Shown piece by piece: positions 1 to 7,921 of a DNA stretch of 15,049 bases. Source of the stretch: an uncultured Intestinimonas sp. (GTDB taxonomy: Bacteria; Bacillota_A; Clostridia; Oscillospirales; Oscillospiraceae); the NCBI GenBank assembly GCA_958435885.1, contig CAUBHZ010000011.1, forward strand, positions 1-15,049, given 5' to 3'. The notes under the pieces were generated by a model that saw only the letters and a program-made list of their open reading frames with translations, had not been told where the DNA came from and did not search any database. Within the stretch, counting starts at the first letter, position 1; each line of letters starts with the position of its first letter. The translations under genes were made by a program, and so were the position numbers.

Positions 1-2
1 TT

Positions 3-587
3 TCAACTATTTACGCTCAGGCTGCCGTCGTTATTGACGGTCACGCCCCAGGCCGCTTCAACGGCATCGTCCGGCTCGGCCTGGATGGCCTGGCTGAGGA
101 CGGTGAGTTGCAGGTGGTCCGCCCCGGCGGGCGTTGTGCCAGTCACTTTGCATTCGTCGATGAGCACACCGGTTTTTTGGCCCGCGGGTACCTTGGACGT
201 GCAGTACCAGTATTCACCCTTCTTTTCCCAGCCGCCTGCCGGAGTTATGGCTGTGTAGTCCTCGCCCTCATGGGCGCCCTCAATGATGTTGCCGTTCCCA
301 TCCACCCAGTTGGCCACGATGGTAGCCCGGATGTAGGCGGGCACGTTGCCGGTATTTTCAATGGTGACATTGTTCTTAACGGAGTCGCCGTCGTGCCAGT
401 TCGGCTCATCCACTTTGATGGTCACCTTGCCGGCTTCGAAGACGTTCACCTTGGGGCCGGAGCTGGCCACCAGGTAGGCCAGGGTGCCGCCCACGCTGAG
501 GCTCAGCAGCAGGACCAGAGACAGGGCCAGAAGCACCGGCCGTGCAAGATGCCGTTTCTTGGCTCTTTTGCCGTGATAGAACATCAT
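3..587 (-). CDS. TasA/camelysin-like secreted protein (fifth of the cluster), SipW-type leader
   Basis: 194-aa exported protein. The N-terminus is very basic (KRAKKRH), followed by a hydrophobic core at about residues 17-32 and the SipW-type leader end GGTLAYL, so cleavage is expected near LA-Y. The mature part opens with a short strand (VFEAGKVTIKVDEPNW), contains an NTGNVPAYIRA segment and ends with the LSQAIQAEP strand, all shared with the other small secreted proteins here. Two ATG codons stand in tandem. The first overlaps the stop of the upstream VWA gene as ATGA, and its ribosome site GGAGAGGAGG lies inside that gene's last codons, so translation is probably coupled. The TGA stop is at 3-5, so the gene is complete. 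Role as a matrix or fibre subunit is inferred from the TasA/CalY family. It differs from the other four in its longer basic N-terminus and could be an accessory subunit. Confidence 0.85.
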   Translation of the reverse strand: MMFYHGKRAKKRHLARPVLLALSLVLLLSLSVGGTLAYLVASSGPKVNVFEAGKVTIKVDEPNWHDGDSVKNNVTIENTGNVPAYIRATIVANWVDGNGNIIEGAHEGEDYTAITPAGGWEKKGEYWYCTSKVPAGQKTGVLIDECKVTGTTPAGADHLQLTVLSQAIQAEPDDAVEAAWGVTVNNDGSLSVNS

Positions 588-3500
588 TCTGCCTCCTCTC
601 CTTTCTCATCCGGAACCGCGAGTTTGGCCCGTTCCGGGGGCAGGGCCGCCACGCTCCGGGTGACGGCGACGCCCGTGGAACCGAAGTCATTCTCCGCGCT
701 GGCGTCCTGGGACAGCCAGTTGTTGTTGGTGCGGGTGTTGGTGAATGCCACCGTAGCGGTGTTGTTCACCAGAGTGGTGGTGTCCACCGTCTTAGACGCA
801 CCGCCCTGGGGGGTATACCGCCAGGACCAGCCGGTGTCCTCCTCCACGCTGTAGCTGTGACCGGCCTCCAGGTTTTTGAAGGTGGCCTCGCCGCCGTTGG
901 TCAGGGTGAAGGTGGCGTACTCATTGCCGTCCTGATACAGGGTGAACAGGAAGGTGTCCTGGCTGTCGTAGGGGTTGTTGACGGTCTTTCTCACCACCAG
1001 GTCAAAGTTGTTCAGGTGGATGCGGAACTGGGCGTTAACGGGACCAGAGGCGCAGTCACAGAGACCCTCAGGGCTCCAGTCAAAGGTGGTGTACGTAGTG
1101 GCGGGGGTTCCGTTGATGTCCAGCGTCACCTGCACGTCTGTCTCGGCCGTCAGATGGGTGTCCACCAGCTCCGCTCCGGAGGTCGTCTGGAAGCCGTAGG
1201 TCAGGGTCAGTGTGGAAGCATCAGGCAGCAGGCCTTTTGTTACAAACGCTGTGTTTTCCACTCCACTGCTGTGCTTCCACACCACGCTCACCTTGTGACT
1301 CTCAAGCAGTCCCTGTGTGAGCTCGGTGTTATAATTCTGCTTGCCGTCCTTCCAGGTGATGGTGGGCTTAAAGATATGAACCATGAAGTCGCCGCTGCCC
1401 GCATTGAAATTGCAGTCATCCTCCAGGTCGCAGCTCTTGTGGGTGGTCCGGTAAGAACCGGTGGGAATCACCGTGTTCCCGTTCTTCACCTCAGACACCT
1501 TGACGTGGAAGTCGTTTGCACTGTCCGTGCCTACCATAGCCGTCGCCGTATAGGTCAGCTGAGGCTCTGTCGCATTGTTATAGAATTCCGTCTGCGCATC
1601 GGCTGCTGTGCCGCTGTGCTCCCAGGTGACGTCGGCCTGCGGGAGATTGCCGCTGTAACTGGTTTCAGCCTGGGTCACATAGGCGTAGCGGTCAGCAAAG
1701 GCGATCACCGGGGTGTAGACGTTCACTGTGCCCGTGCAGGTGGCGGTGGTCGCCGTAAGGGTGCCATCCCGAGTGGGGCTCACTGTGACCGTGACGGAAT
1801 AAGTCCCATCCAGCGTATTGCTGATGGTGCCAGGCGTGAGCTCGCTATAGGTCACACTGACATAGTCATCCTGCCAGTCTTCCGCAGGCCCGGCCACCGG
1901 CGTATAGACGTCACCGGCAGTGGGGGCTTCTCCGCCATAGTAGATGTTGGTCGTCTTATTGGTATTTTCGGGCTGGTGGATCTGCACATCCGCCGTGGGA
2001 ATGTCGAAGGCAACCTCCGGCTCTTCATGCTCTGCATCCACGTAGATACCGGAAGCATCCTTATTCGTGGGTACGCCGTTGCCGCCCCAGAAGCCGTCCT
2101 TGGTCTTGATGTGGATCTTGATGACCAGCTTGTCGCCGTGGTAGGTATCGCCAGTCTCCTGTCCGGGCGCGGGACGCCCGGTCTCCGCCACATAGCGGCT
2201 GCTGAAATCAAAGCCGCTGACGTCAATGGTGCCACTGTCACTGCTGACGCTCACATCGCTGCTGCCGAGGTAGGTCTTTTTGCCCTCGTCAAACTGGTAC
2301 ACACCACCGGACACGCCGGTGCAGGGAACCGTATAGGCTTCCACTTCCTTGCCCGCGCTCGTATCCATATCCAGGACAAAGTAGTCGGAGATCACATCCC
2401 GGATGATGGACTCCTCATTCAGCGTTACGGTGGTGCTGCCGGAACCGATCTGATCTTTAATTTTTTGGAAAATTTGATTCAAACTATCAGAATCTGTGGC
2501 CGTCAGATAATACTGATCAGAACTGCGCTCAAAATTTTCTGTAATTTTGTATCCAGTACCGCTGCCCGCAAGGTGATTTCCCGGATTATAAGTGCCTTTA
2601 CTCGCACCAATTTCAGTGGCACTGTCAAAATTGCTGGAAAGATAGTTTAAGAAGCGGTTGCCTGCCGGTATATCCACTTCGGCAAAATCATTGCTGCCAA
2701 AAATTCCGGCTGCATAGGATCCGCCCCAATAACTTCCTACTTCGCCACTACAGGAAATATCACTATAGATCAGATAGTCCCACTTGTCACCATGCAGTTC
2801 TTCATTATTTACACCGTTGAAAATACCAATAGAGTAAACCGACACACCTGCATTTTTTAGGTCATAAGCAGTTTCAATTGCAGCTGTTGCCACACTTGTG
2901 TCAAAATCACTTTGCTTAGTTGGAACACCATCGGTGAAGACAATGACCACCTTGCTGCGAGTCGTGTTGTCGCCGCCATAGGTATAGCCATTACCCGTAA
3001 TCAGGTTTTCTGCCCTTTCCATGCCTGAAGCCACATTGGTAGCGCCCTCCGGCTCATCAGGAAGACTGTTGATCCTCTGTTTCAGGTTTGTGTTGCCAGT
3101 TTCATCCACATAAGTCCAGCCCTGGAGGGTAGTGGAATTTGTCCCAAAAGTCACAATTGCAATGCGATGATCCGCCTCACTGGAATACTGCTCCGCTACA
3201 GAGTCAATGAAGTTGTTCACCGCCACCTTCATGGCGTACTGCCGGCGTGCAGTGTTATCGTTGGTAGAATTGCCATTAAAATTATATGCCATTGATCCGG
3301 ACTGATCCAGCACCAGCACGATGTCCGCCGGGACCGTCTTCTCATCCTCGGTGATGGTATACTTGCCGGTGGCGTAGGTCTCAATGGTAATAGTGCCGGT
3401 ACCGTTTTCAGAATCCCAGTCCACTTCCTTAGACTGGTAAAGAGAATCTTCTTCCTGTTGGGGATCAGCAGAGTAAAGCGTTGGCAGACTCATCAGCATG

Positions 3501-4810
3501 GGACCGTTCATCAACATAGCACGACCGATATCGGCAACTTCCACTTCCACCGGCGGCATCAGGGGTCCGGCATCGGTAAAGATCTTGGACTCAAATGTAA
3601 CCGAAGCCTCGTATAGAGTCTGACTATGTTTTTGCATCTGTTCTAGCTGTTCATCATCCAAGCTCATCAAAAAGTTAGTGCGCTCTTCGTCAGAATAGGG
3701 CTCCAAGACAGCATCAAATTCTTCCAGGGTCTCTGCCGCCATAAGGGCATTGTAGATGGCCTCCACGTCGGTGAGGGGGGCGGTGAGGGCGGCCACCTTC
3801 TCGGCATAGGCGGCCCGATCCTCCTCGGGAAGGGCGAGCACATACTCGTCCAGCTCGGCCTTCTGCTCGTCGCTGATGGCGCCCAGGATGGCGTCATAGT
3901 CCGCCTTGGTCTCGGCGGCCAGGATAGCGGAGTAGATCTCCTCCACCGTCTCAAAGCTCAGGACGGGGGGCACCAGGGCCTCCAGCTTGGCGATCTTGTC
4001 GGCGTAGGCTTCTTGCTCATCGGGGGACAGGGTGGCCACGTACTCGGCCAGGAGGGCATCGATGCTGTAGGAATCCAGGGGGACCAACTCCGCCTTGGCG
4101 GCGGCGTACTCAGCCAGGGTCGTGGCGGCCATGATCTTCTCATAGACGGTCTTGGCCACGGCCATAGCGGCGCACTTGGGGCAGGTGGTGGGGTCGTTGC
4201 CGTGCTCGCACAGGGCTGCGCCGGGGACTGTGGCTTCGGGGATCTCTACGGTCTCGGTGGGAGCGGGAACCGTGCTCTCACTGGGCTTGGGAGTGGGATC
4301 CGTGCTCTCGCTGGGCACAGGAGTGGGGTCCGCGCTCTCGCTGGGCACAGGAGTGGGGTCCGCGCTCTCACTGGGCACAGGAGTGGGATCCGTGCTCTCA
4401 CTGGGCACGGGAGTGGGGTCCGCGCTCTCGCTGGGAGCAGGAGTGGGGTCCGCGCTCTCGCTGGGAGCGGGAGTGGGGTCCGCGCTCTCGCTGGGAGCGG
4501 GAGTGGGGTCCGTACCCTCGTCGGGCACGGTGGTGGTATCGCCGCCCTCGTCGGGCACGGTGGCGGTATCGCCGCCCTCGTCAGGCACGGTGGCGGTATC
4601 GCCGCCCTCGTCGGGCACGGTGGCGGTATCGTCGCCCTCGTCAGGCACAGTGGCGGTATCGCCGCCCTCGTCGGGCTGCGTGCTCTCGGTGGTCTGAGTC
4701 ACAGTAGCGCCCGCGTCGTCCCCCTCAACGGCCAGGACGGCGGTGGGGAGCGTGATGGACAGCACCATGGTCAGCACCAGGAGCATGGCCAATAGCTTTC
4801 TAACTTTCAT
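584..4810 (-). CDS. Large secreted VWA-domain adhesin with repeat-rich stalk and Cna-B-like C-terminus
   Basis: 1408-aa exported protein. A signal peptide (about 1-28, ending TAVLAVEG) is followed by about six 10-residue PDEGGDTATV units (46-105), about eight 10-residue PSES(A/T)DPTP units (102-180), and a CEHGNDPTTCPKC knuckle (201-213). Next come three related helical segments of about 60 residues (222-395) and a VWA domain (about 495-790). The VWA metal site is intact: D502-x-S504-x-S506, Thr591 in GATN and Asp627 in FTDGVP. Beta-rich Ig-like segments follow (about 1000-1240), then a Cna-B/SpaA-like domain (about 1250-1345, VVRKTVNN to FTNTRTNNN). I see no LPxTG motif or C-terminal membrane helix. 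The start has GGAGGAGG 10 nt upstream, 24 nt after the preceding gene. VWA proteins usually bind protein ligands through a divalent metal. Here the likely role is adhesion or organising the SipW-dependent matrix, inferred from context. Confidence 0.88.
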   Translation of the reverse strand: MKVRKLLAMLLVLTMVLSITLPTAVLAVEGDDAGATVTQTTESTQPDEGGDTATVPDEGDDTATVPDEGGDTATVPDEGGDTATVPDEGGDTTTVPDEGTDPTPAPSESADPTPAPSESADPTPAPSESADPTPVPSESTDPTPVPSESADPTPVPSESADPTPVPSESTDPTPKPSESTVPAPTETVEIPEATVPGAALCEHGNDPTTCPKCAAMAVAKTVYEKIMAATTLAEYAAAKAELVPLDSYSIDALLAEYVATLSPDEQEAYADKIAKLEALVPPVLSFETVEEIYSAILAAETKADYDAILGAISDEQKAELDEYVLALPEEDRAAYAEKVAALTAPLTDVEAIYNALMAAETLEEFDAVLEPYSDEERTNFLMSLDDEQLEQMQKHSQTLYEASVTFESKIFTDAGPLMPPVEVEVADIGRAMLMNGPMLMSLPTLYSADPQQEEDSLYQSKEVDWDSENGTGTITIETYATGKYTITEDEKTVPADIVLVLDQSGSMAYNFNGNSTNDNTARRQYAMKVAVNNFIDSVAEQYSSEADHRIAIVTFGTNSTTLQGWTYVDETGNTNLKQRINSLPDEPEGATNVASGMERAENLITGNGYTYGGDNTTRSKVVIVFTDGVPTKQSDFDTSVATAAIETAYDLKNAGVSVYSIGIFNGVNNEELHGDKWDYLIYSDISCSGEVGSYWGGSYAAGIFGSNDFAEVDIPAGNRFLNYLSSNFDSATEIGASKGTYNPGNHLAGSGTGYKITENFERSSDQYYLTATDSDSLNQIFQKIKDQIGSGSTTVTLNEESIIRDVISDYFVLDMDTSAGKEVEAYTVPCTGVSGGVYQFDEGKKTYLGSSDVSVSSDSGTIDVSGFDFSSRYVAETGRPAPGQETGDTYHGDKLVIKIHIKTKDGFWGGNGVPTNKDASGIYVDAEHEEPEVAFDIPTADVQIHQPENTNKTTNIYYGGEAPTAGDVYTPVAGPAEDWQDDYVSVTYSELTPGTISNTLDGTYSVTVTVSPTRDGTLTATTATCTGTVNVYTPVIAFADRYAYVTQAETSYSGNLPQADVTWEHSGTAADAQTEFYNNATEPQLTYTATAMVGTDSANDFHVKVSEVKNGNTVIPTGSYRTTHKSCDLEDDCNFNAGSGDFMVHIFKPTITWKDGKQNYNTELTQGLLESHKVSVVWKHSSGVENTAFVTKGLLPDASTLTLTYGFQTTSGAELVDTHLTAETDVQVTLDINGTPATTYTTFDWSPEGLCDCASGPVNAQFRIHLNNFDLVVRKTVNNPYDSQDTFLFTLYQDGNEYATFTLTNGGEATFKNLEAGHSYSVEEDTGWSWRYTPQGGASKTVDTTTLVNNTATVAFTNTRTNNNWLSQDASAENDFGSTGVAVTRSVAALPPERAKLAVPDEKGEEAE
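4256..4675 (-). repeat. Two adjacent 30-bp minisatellites in the VWA gene
   Basis: Two coding tandem arrays lie head to tail. About six copies of a 30-bp unit encode PDEGGDTATV (about 4496-4675), and about eight copies encode PSES(A/T)DPTP(A/V) (about 4271-4507). Units differ by only a few bases (for example Ala/Thr and Ala/Val swaps), so the array is recent or homogenised. The product is an acidic, proline-rich, probably extended stalk between the signal peptide and the folded domains. Copy number is likely variable between strains and may be miscounted in short-read assemblies. Confidence 0.9.
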
Positions 4811-4834
4811 GATGGTGGTTCCTCCTCCCCAATG

Positions 4835-5719
4835 TTATTCCCCGTCTCCGGCTGCGGGAGGCGTGGGTTCGCTCTCGCCCTCGTCGGTAGTTCCTTCACC
4901 GGCGGTTCCCTCACCCTCGTCGGGAGTCTCGGTGATCTCAGGAGACTCAGTGGACTCAGGGGTCTCGGTGCTTTCCGGAGTCTCGGTGCTCTCGGGAGCC
5001 TCCGTGCTCTCAGGAGCCTCAGGGGTCTCCTCAGGCACGGCCATCAGGCCAAAGGCCTCCTGGGCGCTGTCGCCGGTATGGGCCCGCTGGATGGCCTGGG
5101 CATCCACGGTGATGGTGAACGTGGAGTTCTGGTAGTCGTTGCCCATGTTGGGCCCGTCAAAGTGGACGGAGGTAAACAGGGGATTCGTCAGAGGCTCGTC
5201 GGCGGTGAGAGGGCTGTTATAGTAGTACCAGCCGTCCTCGCCCTTGGTCCACTGGTAAGCGCCATCGCCCAGATCCAGATCCAGATGGACCACTCCGGCG
5301 GGATTGGACATGGGGTCCACCACCTCATCGGACCACTGGATGGCAGGGGTGAGCTGGACGCGGACCCAGCAGTCGGCGGACTCGTCCAGCTTCTGCACCG
5401 CCACCACCTTGCTGGCGTTGGTGCCGGGCATCACCGGCATGCCGTCGGGGTAGACGTCATTGAAGTTGGGCATGGACTCCACGGTGTGCACGGTGAACTC
5501 CGGGTCCACCGGCTCCTCGCCCTCCGGGTCCACGTTGAAGCCGGGGTCCACCGGGTCCTCATCGGGCGGCAGCGTCTTGTCCAGCAGTTCGATCTGGACG
5601 CTGCCGGCGGTGATGATGTTGTGGGCCGTCTCCTCCGCCGTGAAGGCGGCCAGGGTGCCATAGGCGGCCAGGGAGGCCACAGCCACCACAGCCGCAACGA
5701 TGGCAAGCTTTTTCTTCAT
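4835..5719 (-). CDS. TasA/camelysin-like secreted protein with Pro/Glu/Ser/Thr-rich tail (fourth)
   Basis: 294-aa exported protein. The leader MKKKLAIVAAVVAVASLA ends in YGTLAAF, a SipW-type end. The core carries a VQIELLD strand near 41-47, a DCWVRVQL strand near 116-123 and the conserved Ala-Ile-Gln strand at 208-211. Two features set it apart. An acidic proline-rich insertion occupies about residues 50-75, and a low-complexity tail at 229-294 contains repeated APESTE/TPESTE units followed by a Gly/Glu-rich end. The tail resembles the stalk of the next gene downstream, the VWA protein. The ATG has AAAGGAG 9 nt upstream. A 164-nt GC-rich structured spacer separates it from the third matrix gene, and only 24 nt separate it from the VWA gene, so those two are probably co-transcribed. 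Function as a matrix subunit is inferred from the family. Confidence 0.85.
   Translation of the reverse strand: MKKKLAIVAAVVAVASLAAYGTLAAFTAEETAHNIITAGSVQIELLDKTLPPDEDPVDPGFNVDPEGEEPVDPEFTVHTVESMPNFNDVYPDGMPVMPGTNASKVVAVQKLDESADCWVRVQLTPAIQWSDEVVDPMSNPAGVVHLDLDLGDGAYQWTKGEDGWYYYNSPLTADEPLTNPLFTSVHFDGPNMGNDYQNSTFTITVDAQAIQRAHTGDSAQEAFGLMAVPEETPEAPESTEAPESTETPESTETPESTESPEITETPDEGEGTAGEGTTDEGESEPTPPAAGDGE
4838..5035 (-). repeat. Low-complexity PEST-type repeat tail
   Basis: The last 66 codons of the fourth TasA/camelysin-like gene encode imperfect 5-6-residue repeats (APESTE, TPESTE, SPEITE) and then an acidic Gly-rich segment. The bias matches that of the VWA stalk 160 bp downstream, although the units are not the same. 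It is probably an unfolded spacer or cell-wall-spanning extension. Confidence 0.75.
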
Positions 5720-5883
5720 GCAGAACGACTCCTTTCTATCTCAACACTTTTTTGTTATTTCTCCAACTGCTTCCGGCCCTCCGGAAGCCGCGCAGACCGC
5801 GCGCCGGCATCCCGAACCCCGCCGGGGTGTCCGCGCGCGGCCTGCCCGGTTGGGCAGACCGCGAAAAACACGGGAGTGAAGGG
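5720..5883 (-). other. GC-rich, hairpin-dense intergenic spacer
   Basis: This 164-nt gap is the longest between matrix genes. It contains several short inverted repeats: an 8-bp stem GCTTCCGG/CCGGAAGC with a 4-nt loop (5769-5788), an ACCCC/GGGGT stem near 5817-5829, and CGCGG-x-CTGCCC/GGGCAG-x-CCGCG around 5836-5862. None is followed on the minus strand by a clear U-tract, so a normal terminator is not supported. It could be an attenuator, an RNA processing site that sets subunit ratios, or a REP-like element. The side nearest the downstream gene is AT-rich and holds its AAAGGAG site. No open frame here looks like a gene. Confidence 0.45.
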
Positions 5884-6537
5884 TCAGGGCTCCACGGACT
5901 CGCCGATGATCGCAGGACGCAGGGCCTCGTAGGCAGCCGCACGGCTGGCCTGCTTGTCGGCCTCATTGTAGAAGCCCTCGGCCTGGATGGCGTAGGCAGT
6001 GATCACAATGTTGTACTCGCCGTTCACGGGATACATGGACTCGACCACGTCGGCGGGCACGGTAACCTTGTCAAAGTAGGTGACAGACTCGCCGGGCTCC
6101 TTGGGGCTCAGCACGCCCAGGACGACATAGCCCTCCTCCAGATCCATGTCCATGATCTTGGGCTGGACCTCGCTGACGAACCAGGCGTCGATCAGCTTGC
6201 CGGCGTCGGTCAGGCCCCAGACCTTGACCTCGGCATAGTTCTTCAGCAGGGTGGCGAAGTCCTCGGAGAGCTGGACCTTCATGAAGGTATAGGCGGTCTG
6301 GCTGTCCTCAGCCACGGTGATGGTGGGGTCCTTGTCGATCTCACGGGTGGGGATCAGCGAAGCCTCGTCCTCGTTCCACTCGGGCTCGGTCAGGGTGATG
6401 TCCACCTTGCCCACCGTAAAGGTGTTGGTCTTCTCGTCGGTGTCGGTGAAGTAGGCCAGCATGCCGCCGATGGACATGGCGCAGACCAGCATCACAGCAG
6501 TGGCGGCCAGAAGGATGGATTTCTTTTTCATGTACAT
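5884..6537 (-). CDS. TasA/camelysin-like secreted protein (third)
   Basis: 217-aa exported protein with a SipW-type leader. Lys-rich start, hydrophobic core (SILLAATAVMLVCAMS) and GGMLAYF cleavage end are followed by TNTFTVGKVDITLTEPEW, which matches the mature N-termini of its paralogues. An INR-like strand is replaced here by TFMKVQLSEDF, and the ITAYAIQAEG strand lies near the C-terminus. Two in-frame ATGs are possible: 6537 (used here, GAGAGGAG 4 nt upstream) and 6531 (10 nt from the same site, giving MKKKS). The second looks more natural as a protein start, so the true product may be 215 aa. It lies 28 nt downstream of the second matrix gene, clearly one operon. Predicted extracellular fibre or matrix subunit processed by the SipW encoded upstream (inference from family). 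Confidence 0.87.
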   Translation of the reverse strand: MYMKKKSILLAATAVMLVCAMSIGGMLAYFTDTDEKTNTFTVGKVDITLTEPEWNEDEASLIPTREIDKDPTITVAEDSQTAYTFMKVQLSEDFATLLKNYAEVKVWGLTDAGKLIDAWFVSEVQPKIMDMDLEEGYVVLGVLSPKEPGESVTYFDKVTVPADVVESMYPVNGEYNIVITAYAIQAEGFYNEADKQASRAAAYEALRPAIIGESVEP

Positions 6538-6565
6538 TTAACTCCTCTCATTTTTGAAATTGAAG

Positions 6566-7168
6566 TCAGGTTGTGGTCTCTCTTTGAGCCAACTCCCAAA
6601 TATCAGTAATATTGGTCAGCGGAGCACCATCCTCGCCGGTCAGATAGTCCTTCTGAATGGCGTAGGCGGTGAAGGTGAGGGTGGGGTACTGATCCTGACT
6701 GATGAGGCTGTCCATCTTATCCTTGGTGACATCGGCACTCACCTTGACCTGATTGTTTGCCAGGATCTGATACTCCACCGCCTCATCACTGGAAGCGTAC
6801 TCGCGGTAGTAGACGTCGCCCTCCACGCCACTTACCTTCTGCCAGCCAGCTGCGACCGCATAAGGCTCCAGGAAGGTGTCATAGTTCGCGCTCTTCTCGA
6901 TCTCCACAAAGATGTAGCTGTCCAGACTGCCGGCTGTCACGGTAACCTTGGGGTCCTTGGTGATGGTCTTGCCGGGGACCATCTGGAAATGATATTTTAC
7001 CTCGGCATTTTCACCAGCTGGCTCTGTCAAGGTGATATCCACGTCCGAGGTGGTAAAGGTGTTGGTAACGCTGTCGGGCTTGGAGACCAGCCACGCCAGG
7101 GAGCCGCCCACTGCAATGCCGATGACCATGGTCACCGCACACAGCAGAGCCAAAGTTCTTTTCTTCAT
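6566..7168 (-). CDS. TasA/camelysin-like secreted protein (second)
   Basis: 200-aa exported protein. Leader MKKRTLALLCAVTMVIGIAV ends in GGSLAWL, the SipW-type end with Trp in the aromatic position. The mature part begins with TNTFTTSDVDITLTEP, includes SLDSYIFVEIEKS, and has the LTFTAYAIQKD strand near the end. Start choice is firm: GAGGAGG sits 7 nt before the ATG. The gene follows the first matrix gene by 42 nt with no terminator-like hairpin between them. Role as a secreted matrix component is inferred from TasA/CalY family membership. Sequence divergence from its neighbours suggests specialised subunits rather than recent duplicates. Confidence 0.87.
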   Translation of the reverse strand: MKKRTLALLCAVTMVIGIAVGGSLAWLVSKPDSVTNTFTTSDVDITLTEPAGENAEVKYHFQMVPGKTITKDPKVTVTAGSLDSYIFVEIEKSANYDTFLEPYAVAAGWQKVSGVEGDVYYREYASSDEAVEYQILANNQVKVSADVTKDKMDSLISQDQYPTLTFTAYAIQKDYLTGEDGAPLTNITDIWELAQRETTT

Positions 7169-7210
7169 GACTGTACCTCCTCAGTATTGTCACGACAAGA
7201 GGTTGTCAGA

Positions 7211-7843
7211 TCAGGCGAAGTAATCTTCGGGAATCTGAGTATAAGCCTGATCAATGCTCACGCCTTCGCTCTGAATGGCGAAAGCCTTGATGGTGATCTC
7301 AGCATCCACCAGGTCCTCATAAGTAGCATCTTCCAGGTCGCCCTTAATGGCAAACTTGGTAAACACGGTCAGGTCCAGGGTCTTGCCATCCTCAACCTCA
7401 TCAAGATCTTCCTGATTGACTTCCATGTAATAGTAGTCGCCCTTCTTAGTCCAACCATTGGCGGTGATCTGATCAGCAATGGTACCCAGGCTATCTTCCG
7501 TAACTGCGGCCTCGGCATCTCCCAGGCCATTGTTCACATCCACGATGACCCAGCAGGGCTCACTGTCCTTGGTCACATGGACAATGGGGTCCTTGTCATA
7601 GGTGCTGCCGGGGATCAGCTTATAGGTGTTCGCAGTGTCACGGGCCACGCTGGAGTTGTCCACTCCCTCAGCATCTTTTTTATCAACGTTTGCCTCATCC
7701 AGGGTGATGTTTACATTGCCGACCGTGAAGGTGTTCTTCACCAAATCGGTGTCGTCGGTCAGGAAGGCCAGAGTCCCGGCGACAGAGATGCCGGCCACCA
7801 TGACCAGCGCCAGACCTGCGGTTACGATTTTCTTTGCGTTCAT
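7211..7843 (-). CDS. TasA/camelysin-like secreted protein (first)
   Basis: 210-aa exported protein starting at MNAKKIVTAGLALVMV. The frame is open 17 codons further upstream, but AGGAGG lies about 8 nt before the ATG at 7843 and the leader begins there, so this start is preferred. The leader ends VAGTLAFL. The mature N-terminus NTFTVGNVNITLDEANV is the family strand, PCWVIVDVNN is the central strand and IKAFAIQSEG is the conserved C-terminal strand. The protein is acidic and lysine/aspartate-rich. As the first substrate gene after sipW, with the strongest ribosome site in the group, it may be the major subunit (inference). Confidence 0.88.
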   Translation of the reverse strand: MNAKKIVTAGLALVMVAGISVAGTLAFLTDDTDLVKNTFTVGNVNITLDEANVDKKDAEGVDNSSVARDTANTYKLIPGSTYDKDPIVHVTKDSEPCWVIVDVNNGLGDAEAAVTEDSLGTIADQITANGWTKKGDYYYMEVNQEDLDEVEDGKTLDLTVFTKFAIKGDLEDATYEDLVDAEITIKAFAIQSEGVSIDQAYTQIPEDYFA

Positions 7844-7921
7844 ACTTTTTTCCTCCTCATTTAAAATATTAACCATGTTATATTGCATCAGCACGCGCCC
7901 GCCACGCGTGGGGATACCGTT

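Noticed and set aside
542..2650. Long plus-strand open frame of about 700 codons opposite the VWA gene
   Set aside because: It is antisense to the well-supported adhesin, lacks a ribosome site and domain-like sequence, and arises from GC-rich codon bias.
7892..7911. CACGCG/CGCGTG hairpin between sipW and the first matrix gene as a terminator or operator
   Set aside because: The stem is only 6 bp in a GC-rich stretch and lacks a U-tract on the minus strand; not enough support.
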